Source: JAFMDF01 sp965277445 (GTDB lineage: Bacteria > Bacteroidota > Bacteroidia > Chitinophagales > Saprospiraceae). Taken from it: a DNA stretch of 64,000 bases. Below the pieces are notes generated by a model. It was not told where the DNA came from. It saw only the letters and a list, made by a program, of their open reading frames with translations, and did no database searches. Shown piece by piece: positions 37,518 through 46,140 of this stretch. The position numbers were made by a program, and so were the translations under genes. The number at the start of each line of letters is the position of its first letter. Position 1 is the stretch's first letter. The DNA is taken from the NCBI GenBank assembly GCA_965277445.1, contig CBDICY010000032.1, positions 1,674,001-1,738,000 on the forward strand, read 5' to 3'.

Positions 37518-38294
37518 ATGGAAGAAACAACCTATCATCTTATCGAAAACTATCTCGATGGGAAATTAACCAAAGAAGAGTTGGCAGCTTTTGAGGCTCG
37601 CTTGCAAGCTGATGCTGCATTTGCCCAAAAAGTAAACCTTTTTAGAGAAGTTGAGACAACGTTGGGAGACCCTGTTCGTCAGAATATACAAGCACAATTA
37701 GATAATTTAGGGGAAACTTACTTTCAACAACCCGTAGTAGCTAAAAAAAAAATTAACCTCTTACCATTTTATCAAAAGCTTTGGGCAATAGCAGCTTCCT
37801 TTTTGTTACTTATTTCTATCGGATTTTTATTGTGGCAGAACCAATCTATTGATAATTTATCCAATGAGCAAATCTTTGCCCAAAACTATCAATTACCTAA
37901 CTTGGATCCAATGACAAGGGGCAGAGATAGGAAGCATACACTTCAAGAAGTCATTGAACTATATGAAAATCAAGATTATCCAGCCGCCTTGGTTCGTTTA
38001 AAAGAATTAAGACAAAGAGATTCAGAGAATAAGCAACTAACTTATCTTTTAGCACATACCTACTTAAATTTGTCACCCCCTCAGCTAATGGAATCAGTTG
38101 AAACTTTTAAAACGCTGATTCAGCATAATCAGAATGTCTATGTTCCTAAAGCAAAGTGGTATTTAGCGTTGATTTATATTCGACAAAATAATGTAGTAGC
38201 CGCTCAACCTTTATTAAAAGCGGTAGTAACAGTTAACGATAGTAATAGTGAAAAGGCAAAACTAATCTTAAGGCAATTAGATGCGGGGCGCTAA
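37518..38294 (+). CDS. Probable membrane anti-sigma factor with TPR domain
   Basis: 258 residues. The N-terminal ~55 residues ('HLIENYLDGKLTKEELAAFEARLQ') match the short helical segment found at the N-terminus of Bacteroidota anti-sigma-like proteins; no zinc ligands are seen. One membrane helix is at 88-106. The outer part (about 125-258) carries TPR-like helices ('EVIELYENQDYPAALVRLKEL', 'LTYLLAHTYLNLSPPQLMESVETF'). Cotranscribed with the ECF sigma factor. I infer that it holds the sigma factor at the membrane, with its TPR domain in the periplasm. It converges on the TPR-CHAT gene with 12 bases between. Confidence 0.75.
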   Translation: MEETTYHLIENYLDGKLTKEELAAFEARLQADAAFAQKVNLFREVETTLGDPVRQNIQAQLDNLGETYFQQPVVAKKKINLLPFYQKLWAIAASFLLLISIGFLLWQNQSIDNLSNEQIFAQNYQLPNLDPMTRGRDRKHTLQEVIELYENQDYPAALVRLKELRQRDSENKQLTYLLAHTYLNLSPPQLMESVETFKTLIQHNQNVYVPKAKWYLALIYIRQNNVVAAQPLLKAVVTVNDSNSEKAKLILRQLDAGR

Positions 38295-38297
38295 AAT

Positions 38298-38316
38298 GGC
38301 TAATCACTAGTTAGCC
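38298..38316. terminator. Small hairpin between convergent genes
   Basis: GGCTAA / TTAGCC with a 7-nt loop, overlapping the stop of the minus-strand CHAT gene. A weak bidirectional terminator. Confidence 0.4.
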
Positions 38317-41300
38317 TTTAGGCTTCTATAACCGAAAATACTTAATAAAAATAATAACCCCCCACCAATATACCACCAATGTTGAGTAGATGATACTTTC
38401 AAACTAGTCTCATCTCCTAATAATACAAATCCAGACCAATAATAAGGATGGCGGTATTCCAAATCCGCTTGTTGTAAATATTTTTGTTTAGCTATATGTA
38501 AAGCAGCTTTTTTGGATTGCCCACTAGCTAATTGTTCATAAAAAGTAGGCATTAATTCACTCGTCGTTAAATCATCGACTTTCCATAAACTCATCACCAA
38601 ACTAGGTACACCGGCTGACATAAAACTACGTGCTAAGCTCATTATTCCTTCTCCTTGAATATATTTTCCTAATCCTGTTTCGCAAGCACTTAGTACGGCT
38701 AACTGGGCCTGTAAATCTAAATTACCAATTTCATAGGGGTATAAATAATTATCCTCCATCGTACCTAATTCCAGATTGGCGAAGATTAATCTAGTATCGT
38801 CTTTAGTTACTTCTCCATGCATGGCTAAATGTAATAATCCAAATTGTTTGGATAAGGCTTTAAAATTAGCTTCATTGGCAGCAGGACTCCAATCAAACTG
38901 CCCGTCGAAATGTTGAGCAATAGCTTGAATTTCTCTACCTGTTCCTTCTAATTGAGTATTCGTCCCTCGAATTTGTTGTAAGCTACCTCGTTGGGCAATT
39001 GGGGTGTCGCCTTTATAGGGAGGCGCTAATGCTAAACATTCCGTATTAGGAGGAAGTTGTTGCTGTCTTTGTTGGTTATTTTTCCAAAGGTTCGCAGAGT
39101 AAACATAATGGATTTGGTAGTCCTTTAATAAATAAGGCAATTGACCAAAATCTATGTTTCCTTTATCGACTACACTCCTATTTAAAACTTCAAAAGGTAA
39201 ATTATTTAAAAAGCCATCTGGCGAAATAATTAATTGATTGACAGTAATCGGTAATTGAGCTAAAGCAGTAGCTAAAATAGATTGATATAAATTAAAAGCT
39301 CGTTGATTAAAATTTTGAAAAGCAAGCGTTGCATTTCGCTCCAGATTCGCAGGCTGAATTAATATTTGTTGTAAATTACCCGTTTGAGTAGCCAATAATT
39401 CAGGAGCAGCAATTGGAAAAAAGTGCTGCTCCTTTTTACCGATGACAAAAACGAAGGCCGTCGTATCTCCTACAAAATACTCAATAAGAGCACTTTGGTC
39501 ATTTAACATTGCTGCCTGTAATTGTTTAATAGAGACATTGATATTAGCATATTTCAATTGATAATAATCGGGATAATCTTGCTCCATTTGCTCTTTTAGA
39601 TTCCCTAACGCTAATCGCTTATCTGCTAGATAACTTTGATAGAGTTGAATGCGTTTTTCTTGTTTTTTTTCTGTAGCTGTTTGTAAGGATTTTTCGTAGA
39701 AGGCTACTTCTAATTTTAAGTCTTTCTCTTTTTGGAGGAGGCTATCAGGTAGTCCTGAAACTGATTGGCTTTCGCGGTCTTTGAGTCCTTCTAAAAGTAA
39801 TAAAGCTTTACTTTTTTCGGCAGTCTCAAAAGCGGTATCAATATATTTTTTTTCTCCTGTTTGTTGGTATAAATGATAGGCTTGTTTTATTGTGCCTTCA
39901 TAGACCTCTTTGAAGCGTTTACTCCAGAAGAGTTGAGAACCTTCCAGAACATAGTCGAGTTGTAGGCTGTCTATCCATTCGGCGGCTAGTTGATACGTTT
40001 CTAAAGAAAATATTTGATCTTTAAAAGCTGGTGAACGTTTAGCCAAATACTGGGCTTTGGATTGAAGTGATTCAAGGAAATATAAAGGAATAGAAATGTT
40101 TTTTAATGGAGGTTGAGCATGAATGGAGGTGTCCTTAAAAGTTAAACAATTTGAGGTTAAAGATTTCTGAATATTTAAAAGTGCTGCTTCATAATCGTTT
40201 TCTGAAGCATTTAATCGGGCTAAGTTTTGGTTTAAACTAACTAAAAAACTAGGTCTAGTGCTTTTTAAAGCACTAGCTTTTTCTAGATAGATTTTCCCTT
40301 TGTCTATTGCTCCTTTTTCTATATATGACTTTCCTATAAAATTATAAGAAAAGTATCGTCTAAAATCAAGAGGAATAGCTAATGCTTTCTCAGAATAATA
40401 GATGACACTATCAAATTCTTCTAATTCTAAATAGTTTAAAGCGACCATGTTATAGGTCAAGATAATTCTATAATAATCCGATTGATCCTGAATTAAGCCA
40501 TTCTTAAAGGAAACCACGGAAGGATTAAGAATATTTAAAGCTTCTTTAAATTGTCTCTTTTTGAAAAGAATATTAGAAACATTGATATGGTAATAGGGGG
40601 AAGTTCGACGAAGAATGGCCTCCTCAAAATTTAGTGTTTTACCAGATTTATTATAAGCATCCAGCGCTCTATCTAATTCTCCTTTTCTATCATAAAAAAC
40701 ACCTAAGGTTTGATAATTCTGCGCCAATGCTTCTTTGTCTTGGTAGACAAGTCGTTCTTTATCTTCAATATTTTTAATAGCTAATAAAATGGTAGTAATG
40801 GCTTGATTATTATCTCCATAATGAAAATAATAGGCACTCAGAAGGCTAAGGAAATCAGAGCTGTAGGTATTGACTTTATAGGTTTTTCCAAGGTTTAATC
40901 CTTTATCAACTTGGACTTTAACAGAATCAAAATTATTTAAATAATAATAACTTTTGGCAATATTCCATTGGCAAGCAATCTGTTCTTCGAAAAAATTATG
41001 CTTTTGAAAAACAGGCAAAATTTGATTGGTTAAAGACAGCGCTTCATCTATTTTGACCAACTCAATTAAGGCTTGAATTTTTTGATTTCTTGCAAGAGCT
41101 AAGAGGACTTCTCTATGGTCTAATTGATATAAAAAAATATCGCTAATGGCTTGTTCTGCTTGTTCCAATCGTTCTTTATTTTCATAGAGTAAACCATATT
41201 GCTCACATACAGCAATTTGACTTTTAACATACTTTTCCCATTCGGCGTACTTAGCAAAGGTTGCTTTTGCTGCTTGAATAGTATTTATCGCTTCCTTATA

Positions 41301-41489
41301 TTTTCCATCCTCTTCTAATTTTTTACTTTTTCTTAGCCACCCCTGAGCTTCAGACATTTCCTTTTCTATAATAAGGTTTGATTTCCCATTTTTGATATCT
41401 TGGCAGGGCAAAGAATTAGGTAAGATGAGCATTATTCCTATCGCTAATAGAGACAAGCTAAAACTTTGAAGTTTAGTCATTTTAATCAT
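38307..41489 (-). CDS. TPR-CHAT protein with signal peptide and C-terminal anchor
   Basis: 1060 residues. A signal peptide (LSLLAIGIMLILPNSLPC) is followed by about 500 residues of TPR helices ('KEAINTIQAAKATFAKY', 'LAQNYQTLGVFYDRKGELDRALDAYN'), then a coiled region (about 560-640). A caspase-like CHAT domain occupies about 730-1030, with catalytic H891 in 'LLHLAMHGEVTKDD' and C936 in 'LAVLSACETGLGKYIQGEG'. A membrane helix near the end ('WWYIGGGLLFLLSIFGY') is followed by 'RSLKAN'. The active site is complete, so peptidase activity is likely, outside the inner membrane. It faces the sigma/anti-sigma pair. Targets are unknown; the TPR domain of the anti-sigma is a plausible one. Confidence 0.9.
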   Translation of the reverse strand: MIKMTKLQSFSLSLLAIGIMLILPNSLPCQDIKNGKSNLIIEKEMSEAQGWLRKSKKLEEDGKYKEAINTIQAAKATFAKYAEWEKYVKSQIAVCEQYGLLYENKERLEQAEQAISDIFLYQLDHREVLLALARNQKIQALIELVKIDEALSLTNQILPVFQKHNFFEEQIACQWNIAKSYYYLNNFDSVKVQVDKGLNLGKTYKVNTYSSDFLSLLSAYYFHYGDNNQAITTILLAIKNIEDKERLVYQDKEALAQNYQTLGVFYDRKGELDRALDAYNKSGKTLNFEEAILRRTSPYYHINVSNILFKKRQFKEALNILNPSVVSFKNGLIQDQSDYYRIILTYNMVALNYLELEEFDSVIYYSEKALAIPLDFRRYFSYNFIGKSYIEKGAIDKGKIYLEKASALKSTRPSFLVSLNQNLARLNASENDYEAALLNIQKSLTSNCLTFKDTSIHAQPPLKNISIPLYFLESLQSKAQYLAKRSPAFKDQIFSLETYQLAAEWIDSLQLDYVLEGSQLFWSKRFKEVYEGTIKQAYHLYQQTGEKKYIDTAFETAEKSKALLLLEGLKDRESQSVSGLPDSLLQKEKDLKLEVAFYEKSLQTATEKKQEKRIQLYQSYLADKRLALGNLKEQMEQDYPDYYQLKYANINVSIKQLQAAMLNDQSALIEYFVGDTTAFVFVIGKKEQHFFPIAAPELLATQTGNLQQILIQPANLERNATLAFQNFNQRAFNLYQSILATALAQLPITVNQLIISPDGFLNNLPFEVLNRSVVDKGNIDFGQLPYLLKDYQIHYVYSANLWKNNQQRQQQLPPNTECLALAPPYKGDTPIAQRGSLQQIRGTNTQLEGTGREIQAIAQHFDGQFDWSPAANEANFKALSKQFGLLHLAMHGEVTKDDTRLIFANLELGTMEDNYLYPYEIGNLDLQAQLAVLSACETGLGKYIQGEGIMSLARSFMSAGVPSLVMSLWKVDDLTTSELMPTFYEQLASGQSKKAALHIAKQKYLQQADLEYRHPYYWSGFVLLGDETSLKVSSTQHWWYIGGGLLFLLSIFGYRSLKAN

Positions 41490-41564
41490 TTAACTCGCTT
41501 GGAGATGTTATAAACATAGTAAGTTTCGAAAGGTGTTTGAGTTAAATACAGCTTTAAAAGTAAA

Positions 41565-41600
41565 AAAATGTCCAGTAATTTCTTAACTACTGGACATTTT
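41565..41600 (-). terminator. Terminator of the 41653-43332 unit
   Basis: A perfect 13-bp stem (AAAATGTCCAGTA / TACTGGACATTTT), 10-nt loop, with a T-run on the minus strand. Confidence 0.88.
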
Positions 41601-41652
41601 AGACTAGGGTTACCTGATAATGAGTGCATTAAGGAATAAATTAAAATGCGAA

Positions 41653-42120
41653 TTATTCTCCATCTGTAATTTTAACACTATCCCGTGGACCATTCGTTTT
41701 AATTATTTTATGTTTCTGCTCCGTCCAAGATACAGAAAGAGCAGTAACATCCCCTTCCACTACTGCGGCTTGCGAAACTCCTTGATTATATATTATTAAA
41801 TATTTATAAAAAGTTACTGTCTTACTTATGGGGGCAGGGTAAGTATATGGAAAGGTACTATAGTAACAAGTTCCCTGAGTTTGATCTATACTTATTTCAT
41901 GGTCATCCGAACTTTCATCAAATTGAATGTCAATTGGCAATATACTCTTACCTTGGTTTGAATTAAAGTCCATTTCTACAGAAGTTACGAGTAAAGTTGT
42001 ATTATCAGTATCCGTTGCTCCAGGATCAGCAACCACACAAACACCTTTGCAGGGTACTGCTGTATCATCACTATGTGGTAAAAAAATGTTTTTCTTAACT
42101 GAATTCTTTTTTTCTGACAT
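41653..42120 (-). CDS. Small soluble acidic protein, unknown
   Basis: 155 residues, no signal peptide. The lysine-rich N-terminus ('MSEKKNSVKKNIFLP') is followed by an acidic, beta-strand-like body ('LLVTSVEMDFNSNQGKSIL', 'IDIQFDESSDDHEISIDQTQ', 'FYKYLIIYNQGVSQAAVVEG'). I do not recognise a family. It looks like a beta sandwich. It follows the TIGR03032 gene by 108 bases on the same strand and shares its terminator, so the two are probably one operon. Like the three small beta proteins at 46-47.5 kb it is predicted to be cytosolic or secreted by a non-Sec route. Confidence 0.65.
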   Translation of the reverse strand: MSEKKNSVKKNIFLPHSDDTAVPCKGVCVVADPGATDTDNTTLLVTSVEMDFNSNQGKSILPIDIQFDESSDDHEISIDQTQGTCYYSTFPYTYPAPISKTVTFYKYLIIYNQGVSQAAVVEGDVTALSVSWTEQKHKIIKTNGPRDSVKITDGE

Positions 42121-42228
42121 ATTATTTTTGTTTAAATGTTAAAAAATATTTTTAAGAGAATAAATGCATTATAAGTACCCAATCAAAATTAATCGACACA
42201 TTTTATGAAGGGCTCTTTTTCGTTATGT

Positions 42229-43332
42229 TTAGGAACTTATCTTCTTTCCTACGATATCCTTTTCTGCTTTAATCGCCCAAGCTGTTGCTCCTTGTAAATG
42301 AAGTCCTCGATTGTGATGGTCTCCGTAAGTGTTAAACAGATTAGGTCTTATACAATTTGGTAAAATATGAATATCATAAATCTCCTCTAGGCTTTTTTGG
42401 TAATCTAAACTTGCAATCATTTTACCCGTGGGCAAATGAAGGATGATAATACTTGCCTTATCTGCTACCTTAGCTATTTCTAAATGTTTAAAAGTAGAAG
42501 ATTCCTTCCGCAATTTAGAAGTAGCAATAAACAAGTAATCACCAATTCTATCCATGCCTCGAACAAAACCTGGAATAGCAGCTACTGTCTCATAAGTGCC
42601 TTTATCTATATCTACACATATTAATTCTTGTGCTGCTGATAAAAGACAATAGAGCTTTCCATCATAAATTCGAGGAGTATGTGGCATTGCTAACCCACTA
42701 ATCACCGTTTCGTTAGACGGAATATGTACTATAACGCCGCCTTTAGTAATATTTTCTCGCCAACTGCCTGGTTTATCTCCACTACCTAATGCACTCACAT
42801 ATATTGGTTCATCGTCTAGCATGGCTAAACCATTTAAATGACAACGATCTTCATGCCCTAAGGCAGAAATAAAGTGAGGTTGCCAACGTACTCGAAAACT
42901 GTAATCTATATCAATATTACAAAGGCAAGAATGGGAAGTATTGATTGCCCAAATTTGATTATTCTTTCCAAAATGTACATCGTGGACATCTAAATGTCCT
43001 GTATAATAAGTCGCTCTGGGCAAGTAAAAATGGTCATATGTATTGGGGCTATCTGGAAAAGTGCGTGCTAAATCAGGAGAATCCCTTAATACCACTACTT
43101 CGTTTGCGGTCGCTATTGCCATCCAATCTTTTTTGATGGCTACTCCCATCGGTCGTTTGAAGTCTCTAGTCAAATGCATTAGCCCTTGATCACCATTTGG
43201 ACTAATCATGACAATCTTACCAGCCTGATAAGTGCTAATTACCAAAGTGCAACCTAATTCATTTAATATGGATGGAAAATTTGGCGTGCAAATACACGTA
43301 AAGGCAGGTAAAGCTGTGGTTGAAAGCTCCAT
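42229..43332 (-). CDS. TIGR03032 family protein
   Basis: 367 residues. Family blocks are clear: 'TPNFPSILNELGCTLVISTYQAGKIVMI', 'FKRPMGVAIKKDWMAIAT', 'YYTGHLDVHDVHFGKNNQIWAINT', 'FSCLCNIDID'-type and 'GLAMLDDEPIYVSALG', 'GLAMPHTPRIYDGKLY'. This is a predicted beta-propeller family (TIGR03032, DUF4915-like) known from cyanobacteria, myxobacteria and Bacteroidota, with no established function. No signal peptide. It probably forms an operon with the small acidic protein downstream. Confidence 0.88.
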   Translation of the reverse strand: MELSTTALPAFTCICTPNFPSILNELGCTLVISTYQAGKIVMISPNGDQGLMHLTRDFKRPMGVAIKKDWMAIATANEVVVLRDSPDLARTFPDSPNTYDHFYLPRATYYTGHLDVHDVHFGKNNQIWAINTSHSCLCNIDIDYSFRVRWQPHFISALGHEDRCHLNGLAMLDDEPIYVSALGSGDKPGSWRENITKGGVIVHIPSNETVISGLAMPHTPRIYDGKLYCLLSAAQELICVDIDKGTYETVAAIPGFVRGMDRIGDYLFIATSKLRKESSTFKHLEIAKVADKASIIILHLPTGKMIASLDYQKSLEEIYDIHILPNCIRPNLFNTYGDHHNRGLHLQGATAWAIKAEKDIVGKKISS

Positions 43333-43542
43333 TTTTTGCGGGGTTTTTAACTTGGACTATTATTTAATGATTCCTTAGGTCTTAAAGATAATTCAACTTA
43401 TTGATTTATATAAATAATTTATATAAAAATAAAATAAAACCTAGAGGGAAAAAATCCTCCAAACCTCTTACACTATATAAGCGGTAAAAAGTAAGACGGA
43501 TAAACTTAAAGGTAGAACTGCTTTTTTCATACTTCCTAGTTT

Positions 43543-43581
43543 AAAGGAGGTGATTAATATATGTATGGTTCACTCCATTAG
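43543..43581 (+). promoter_or_regulatory. Near-perfect Shine-Dalgarno plus six-codon reading frame
   Basis: AAAGGAGGTGA (43543-43553) is complementary to the 3' end of 16S rRNA over at least ten bases, which is rare at Bacteroidota genes. Seven bases later ATG opens MYGSLH and a TAG at 43579. A hairpin with T-runs follows at 43592. It could be a leader peptide or ribosome-capture site; read on the other strand it is an anti-Shine-Dalgarno mimic. Confidence 0.35.
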
Positions 43582-43591
43582 TGTCTCCAAT

Positions 43592-43642
43592 AAAAAAAGG
43601 TTACCCATGAAAAAAATATTTCATGCAAGGGTAACCTTTTTT
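43592..43642. terminator. Bidirectional hairpin terminator
   Basis: AGGTTACCC / GGGTAACCT with an inner ATGAAA / TTTCAT stem, flanked by A-runs and T-runs so it can stop transcription in both directions. Confidence 0.8.
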
Positions 43643-43711
43643 CTTTTCAGGCTACCCATGAATGAAGCCAATAAAAAATAGTAAAGATTTATTAGTGAGA
43701 GAATTTTATTT

Positions 43712-43742
43712 GTGAAGAGACTGTTAAAAGACAGCTCTTCAC
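43712..43742 (+). repeat. Perfect-arm hairpin in the 43.3-44.1 kb gap
   Basis: GTGAAGAG (A) CTGT pairs with ACAG CTCTTCAC, a 12-bp stem with one bulged base. There is no T-run. This whole gap has no large gene, but it has four strong hairpins and two short reading frames. Confidence 0.6.
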
Positions 43743-43919
43743 TTTCTTAAAGCTCAAACAAAAATTCAGCAAAAATAACATTATACACTCTCATATAAGG
43801 CATTATGCAAAAAGTAAGACGATCTATATAAATGGTCGTCATTCAGCAACTTTATTCTCTAAAACCTCAGAATCCTCAGGAGTCTCAACACCTTGAGGAC
43901 CTACAAACTATTTAATCTA

Positions 43920-44054
43920 ATGTACAAATTAACAAATGTATCCGCTGTATGTAATGCATCAACTAGCAATTCCAAGCAAAGTAATCCCTTAAAAAGAAAA
44001 CAACGTCCACAAATCACAAAGGCTATTATTGTTGAAGAAATAGCAATCTGTTAA
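43920..44054 (+). CDS. Possible small protein, 44 aa
   Basis: ATG to TAA, 44 codons: 'MYKLTNVSAVCNASTSNSK', a basic middle ('PLKRKQRPQITK') and the end 'AIIVEEIAIC'. It has two cysteines and a Ser/Thr/Asn-rich front. A plus-strand terminator follows 55 bases later, which shows that something is transcribed on this strand here. It has no recognised family. It may be a small peptide gene or a chance frame inside an RNA gene. Confidence 0.35.
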   Translation: MYKLTNVSAVCNASTSNSKQSNPLKRKQRPQITKAIIVEEIAIC

Positions 44055-44108
44055 TATTAACCCCAAAAAAGAGTTCTCGTTGGTATTTTGTTAAACACAT
44101 TATGTAAT

Positions 44109-44141
44109 AGGGAGTAATCAAAAATTACTTCCTATTTTTTT
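44109..44141 (+). terminator. Intrinsic terminator, plus strand
   Basis: AGGGAGTAAT / ATTACTTCCT (one G-T pair), 5-nt loop, then ATTTTTTTA. The T-run is on the plus strand only, although no large plus-strand gene precedes it. Confidence 0.8.
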
Positions 44142-45564
44142 ATAAATTATTCACCCTTTCAGCCAACCATTGCCTACCCACAATATTCTTTTGTGCCAGC
44201 AACTTCTCCGAAAACCATATCTTTATATCTCGTTTCCTTTCCCGATAATCTATCTTAGTAACTAAAGCTTTAATTAATTCGATTGTATTTTTATTAGCAG
44301 TAATAAGAGCAGGAGAAAATAATTCCGTCCGATTAAGGTATTTTTGGAAAGCTCTGGCATTTTGCATCACAGTATCATAATAAGAATCATCCGCTAAGAA
44401 TTGTTCGAATAGAATTCGCAAAGTATTAAAGCGAACTTTTATTTGGAAAGAATCATGAAAATCATAACTGCGTAAAACAGAAAAAGCATCATCTAGTTCT
44501 CCCTTATAATAATGCCATAAACCCAAATTAAATTCAAGGACTTGATTTGAGTGTTTAGAATTTATCTTTTCCTTATAAGTATCCATGAAATTTTTAGCCC
44601 AAGCAAATTCTTTTTCTCGGCAGGCATATATAATAATATTGCCAAAAGCAGCTTCACTTATTTTTCCATTTTGTAGTAGTAAATGATTTTTTAAGCCAAA
44701 TTTATACCATTCCAAGGTTTTGGTACTAAAATGAGTATGCCCTAAATTTACTTTTCGGATAAGATAATTGATGGTATAATCGTGGACTAGTTGTGCATCA
44801 ATTAAACGCAATTCTTCAATATGAGTAAAAAAAGACTGTTCTAATTTGGCTAAACTACCTGCTTCATTGGCAAATAATTTAACTAATAAACTAAATAACT
44901 CAATGACTCTATTGCTATTAGGTTTCGTAATTTCTGTTTCTATTAATTCCCAAAAATGCAAATCGTATTCTTTTTGTAAAATCCTTTCTTGATTTTGCAT
45001 TTCAAAACCGTAGCGCAACTTGGATAAAATAAACCGCTTGTCAATCGCCTCCATTAATCGAGCTAGGGTATTATCCGATTTATCAAATTTTTGTCTGGCA
45101 GGATGGTATAAATAAGTGGCTTCTAAATCAATGATTTCTTCATAGTATTCTAAATCTCGATAAGGTTTTATTGCAAGCGCATCTATATAACGTGTTCGCC
45201 CTCTTTTATACCAGTCAAACAAATTGCGTTTGGCATATACTTTTAATAATTGTTTTGACCGATTCTCTGGTCGAACTTTTGCTTCTTGCCATAATAAGAA
45301 ATCTTCTATTAGTCGAGTAAACTCCTTAAACAAGCCACGCAGCTTATTATCATCATAGGCCTTTGTAGGAAAGAGTTGTTTAAAAACCTTTTCTTTAGCC
45401 AACTTCGGGTTGTCAAAAATGGGATAGTACTTTTTTATAATATCGTAAAGTGCTAATAAATTGGGATTAGTGGTAAAGAAAGGTGATAATAATAATTTTC
45501 TAAAGCGCCTAAATTCTTCTTTGGAGAGTGTCTTGAGCAATTGAATATGTTTGCTTTGTTGCAT
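44140..45564 (-). CDS. Large helical protein, unknown
   Basis: 474 residues, almost entirely helical, without signal peptide or membrane segment. It opens 'SKHIQLLKTLSKEEFRRFRKLLLSPFF' and contains helix-turn-helix repeats of about 35-40 residues like TPR or HEAT repeats ('EFAWAKNFMDTYKEKI', 'QVLEFNLGLWHYYKGELDDAF'). I do not recognise a named domain; similar proteins appear to be frequent hypothetical proteins in Saprospiria. A protein-interaction scaffold is a guess. It is transcribed away from the small beta-protein cluster with a 575-base gap between the starts. Confidence 0.75.
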   Translation of the reverse strand: MQQSKHIQLLKTLSKEEFRRFRKLLLSPFFTTNPNLLALYDIIKKYYPIFDNPKLAKEKVFKQLFPTKAYDDNKLRGLFKEFTRLIEDFLLWQEAKVRPENRSKQLLKVYAKRNLFDWYKRGRTRYIDALAIKPYRDLEYYEEIIDLEATYLYHPARQKFDKSDNTLARLMEAIDKRFILSKLRYGFEMQNQERILQKEYDLHFWELIETEITKPNSNRVIELFSLLVKLFANEAGSLAKLEQSFFTHIEELRLIDAQLVHDYTINYLIRKVNLGHTHFSTKTLEWYKFGLKNHLLLQNGKISEAAFGNIIIYACREKEFAWAKNFMDTYKEKINSKHSNQVLEFNLGLWHYYKGELDDAFSVLRSYDFHDSFQIKVRFNTLRILFEQFLADDSYYDTVMQNARAFQKYLNRTELFSPALITANKNTIELIKALVTKIDYRERKRDIKIWFSEKLLAQKNIVGRQWLAERVNNL

Positions 45565-45670
45565 GGCTACAATAGTTAGAGAACCTTACTTTTTAAGCGT
45601 CGATTATTTTTTGAAAAAGTGCCAATCTAAGGAATGAAATATAAATAAATGTTATTATTTCGGGGCTGTA

Positions 45671-45755
45671 TTTTTTTCTTTAGGCAAGGCGCAAAAAACA
45701 AGAACGAGTGTAAGCTCGTGACCCGCTTGCGGATGGGATGCCTTAAAGGAAAAAA
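45671..45755. repeat. Structured element with branched hairpins
   Basis: An outer stem TTTTTTTCTTTAGGCA pairs with TGCCTTAAAGGAAAAAA (G-T pair, one bulge). Inside it are two small hairpins, ACGAG/CTCGT and CCGC/GCGG. It lies upstream of the minus-strand helical protein and ~390 bases before the plus-strand small-protein cluster. It may be an RNA element or a small mobile repeat. Confidence 0.5.
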
Positions 45756-46140
45756 GACTAGCCTAAAAGTAATAGTTATTTTTATTCCATTCCTAAGCTG
45801 CCTAATGGTTTATTTAAACCAAAATTTAAATTATTTTATCTTTTAATATTTAAAAATAACAAATATTCACAACACTTTTTTAAAAATATATTTAATCATA
45901 TATAACTAATAATCAATTTTTTATAAAGTTATCATTCTAAAGATATTTATTTTTTATTCACACAAGATACAAAGTTTGTCCCTGAAAGCAAATGACATTC
46001 AACCTAACTTGCGATTGTATTTAGGAATTACCTTTTAAAATTAGAAAAAAGACAATCCTAAAATTTTTCAGAATCAATCTTTATTAAACCTTGTAAATAA
46101 CCGCTTAAATGTAGGTTACTTACCCTAAAATTCTTTTATC

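Noticed and set aside
36843..41489. Type III-E CRISPR (Craspase) system
   Set aside because: A TPR-CHAT gene and a sigma factor are adjacent, but there is no gRAMP/Cas7-11 gene or repeat array, and this CHAT protein is exported and membrane anchored.
43465..43530. Very short minus-strand frame beginning MKKAVLPLSL
   Set aside because: About 20 codons only, no support beyond a weak AGGA before the ATG; I could not separate it from chance.
45671..45755. tRNA-like gene
   Set aside because: Arms and length do not fit a tRNA, and anticodon and T-arm sequences are missing.
45649..45846. 65-codon frame on the plus strand
   Set aside because: It runs across the branched hairpin element at 45671-45755 and has no gene-like composition; the frame is a by-product of the repeat.
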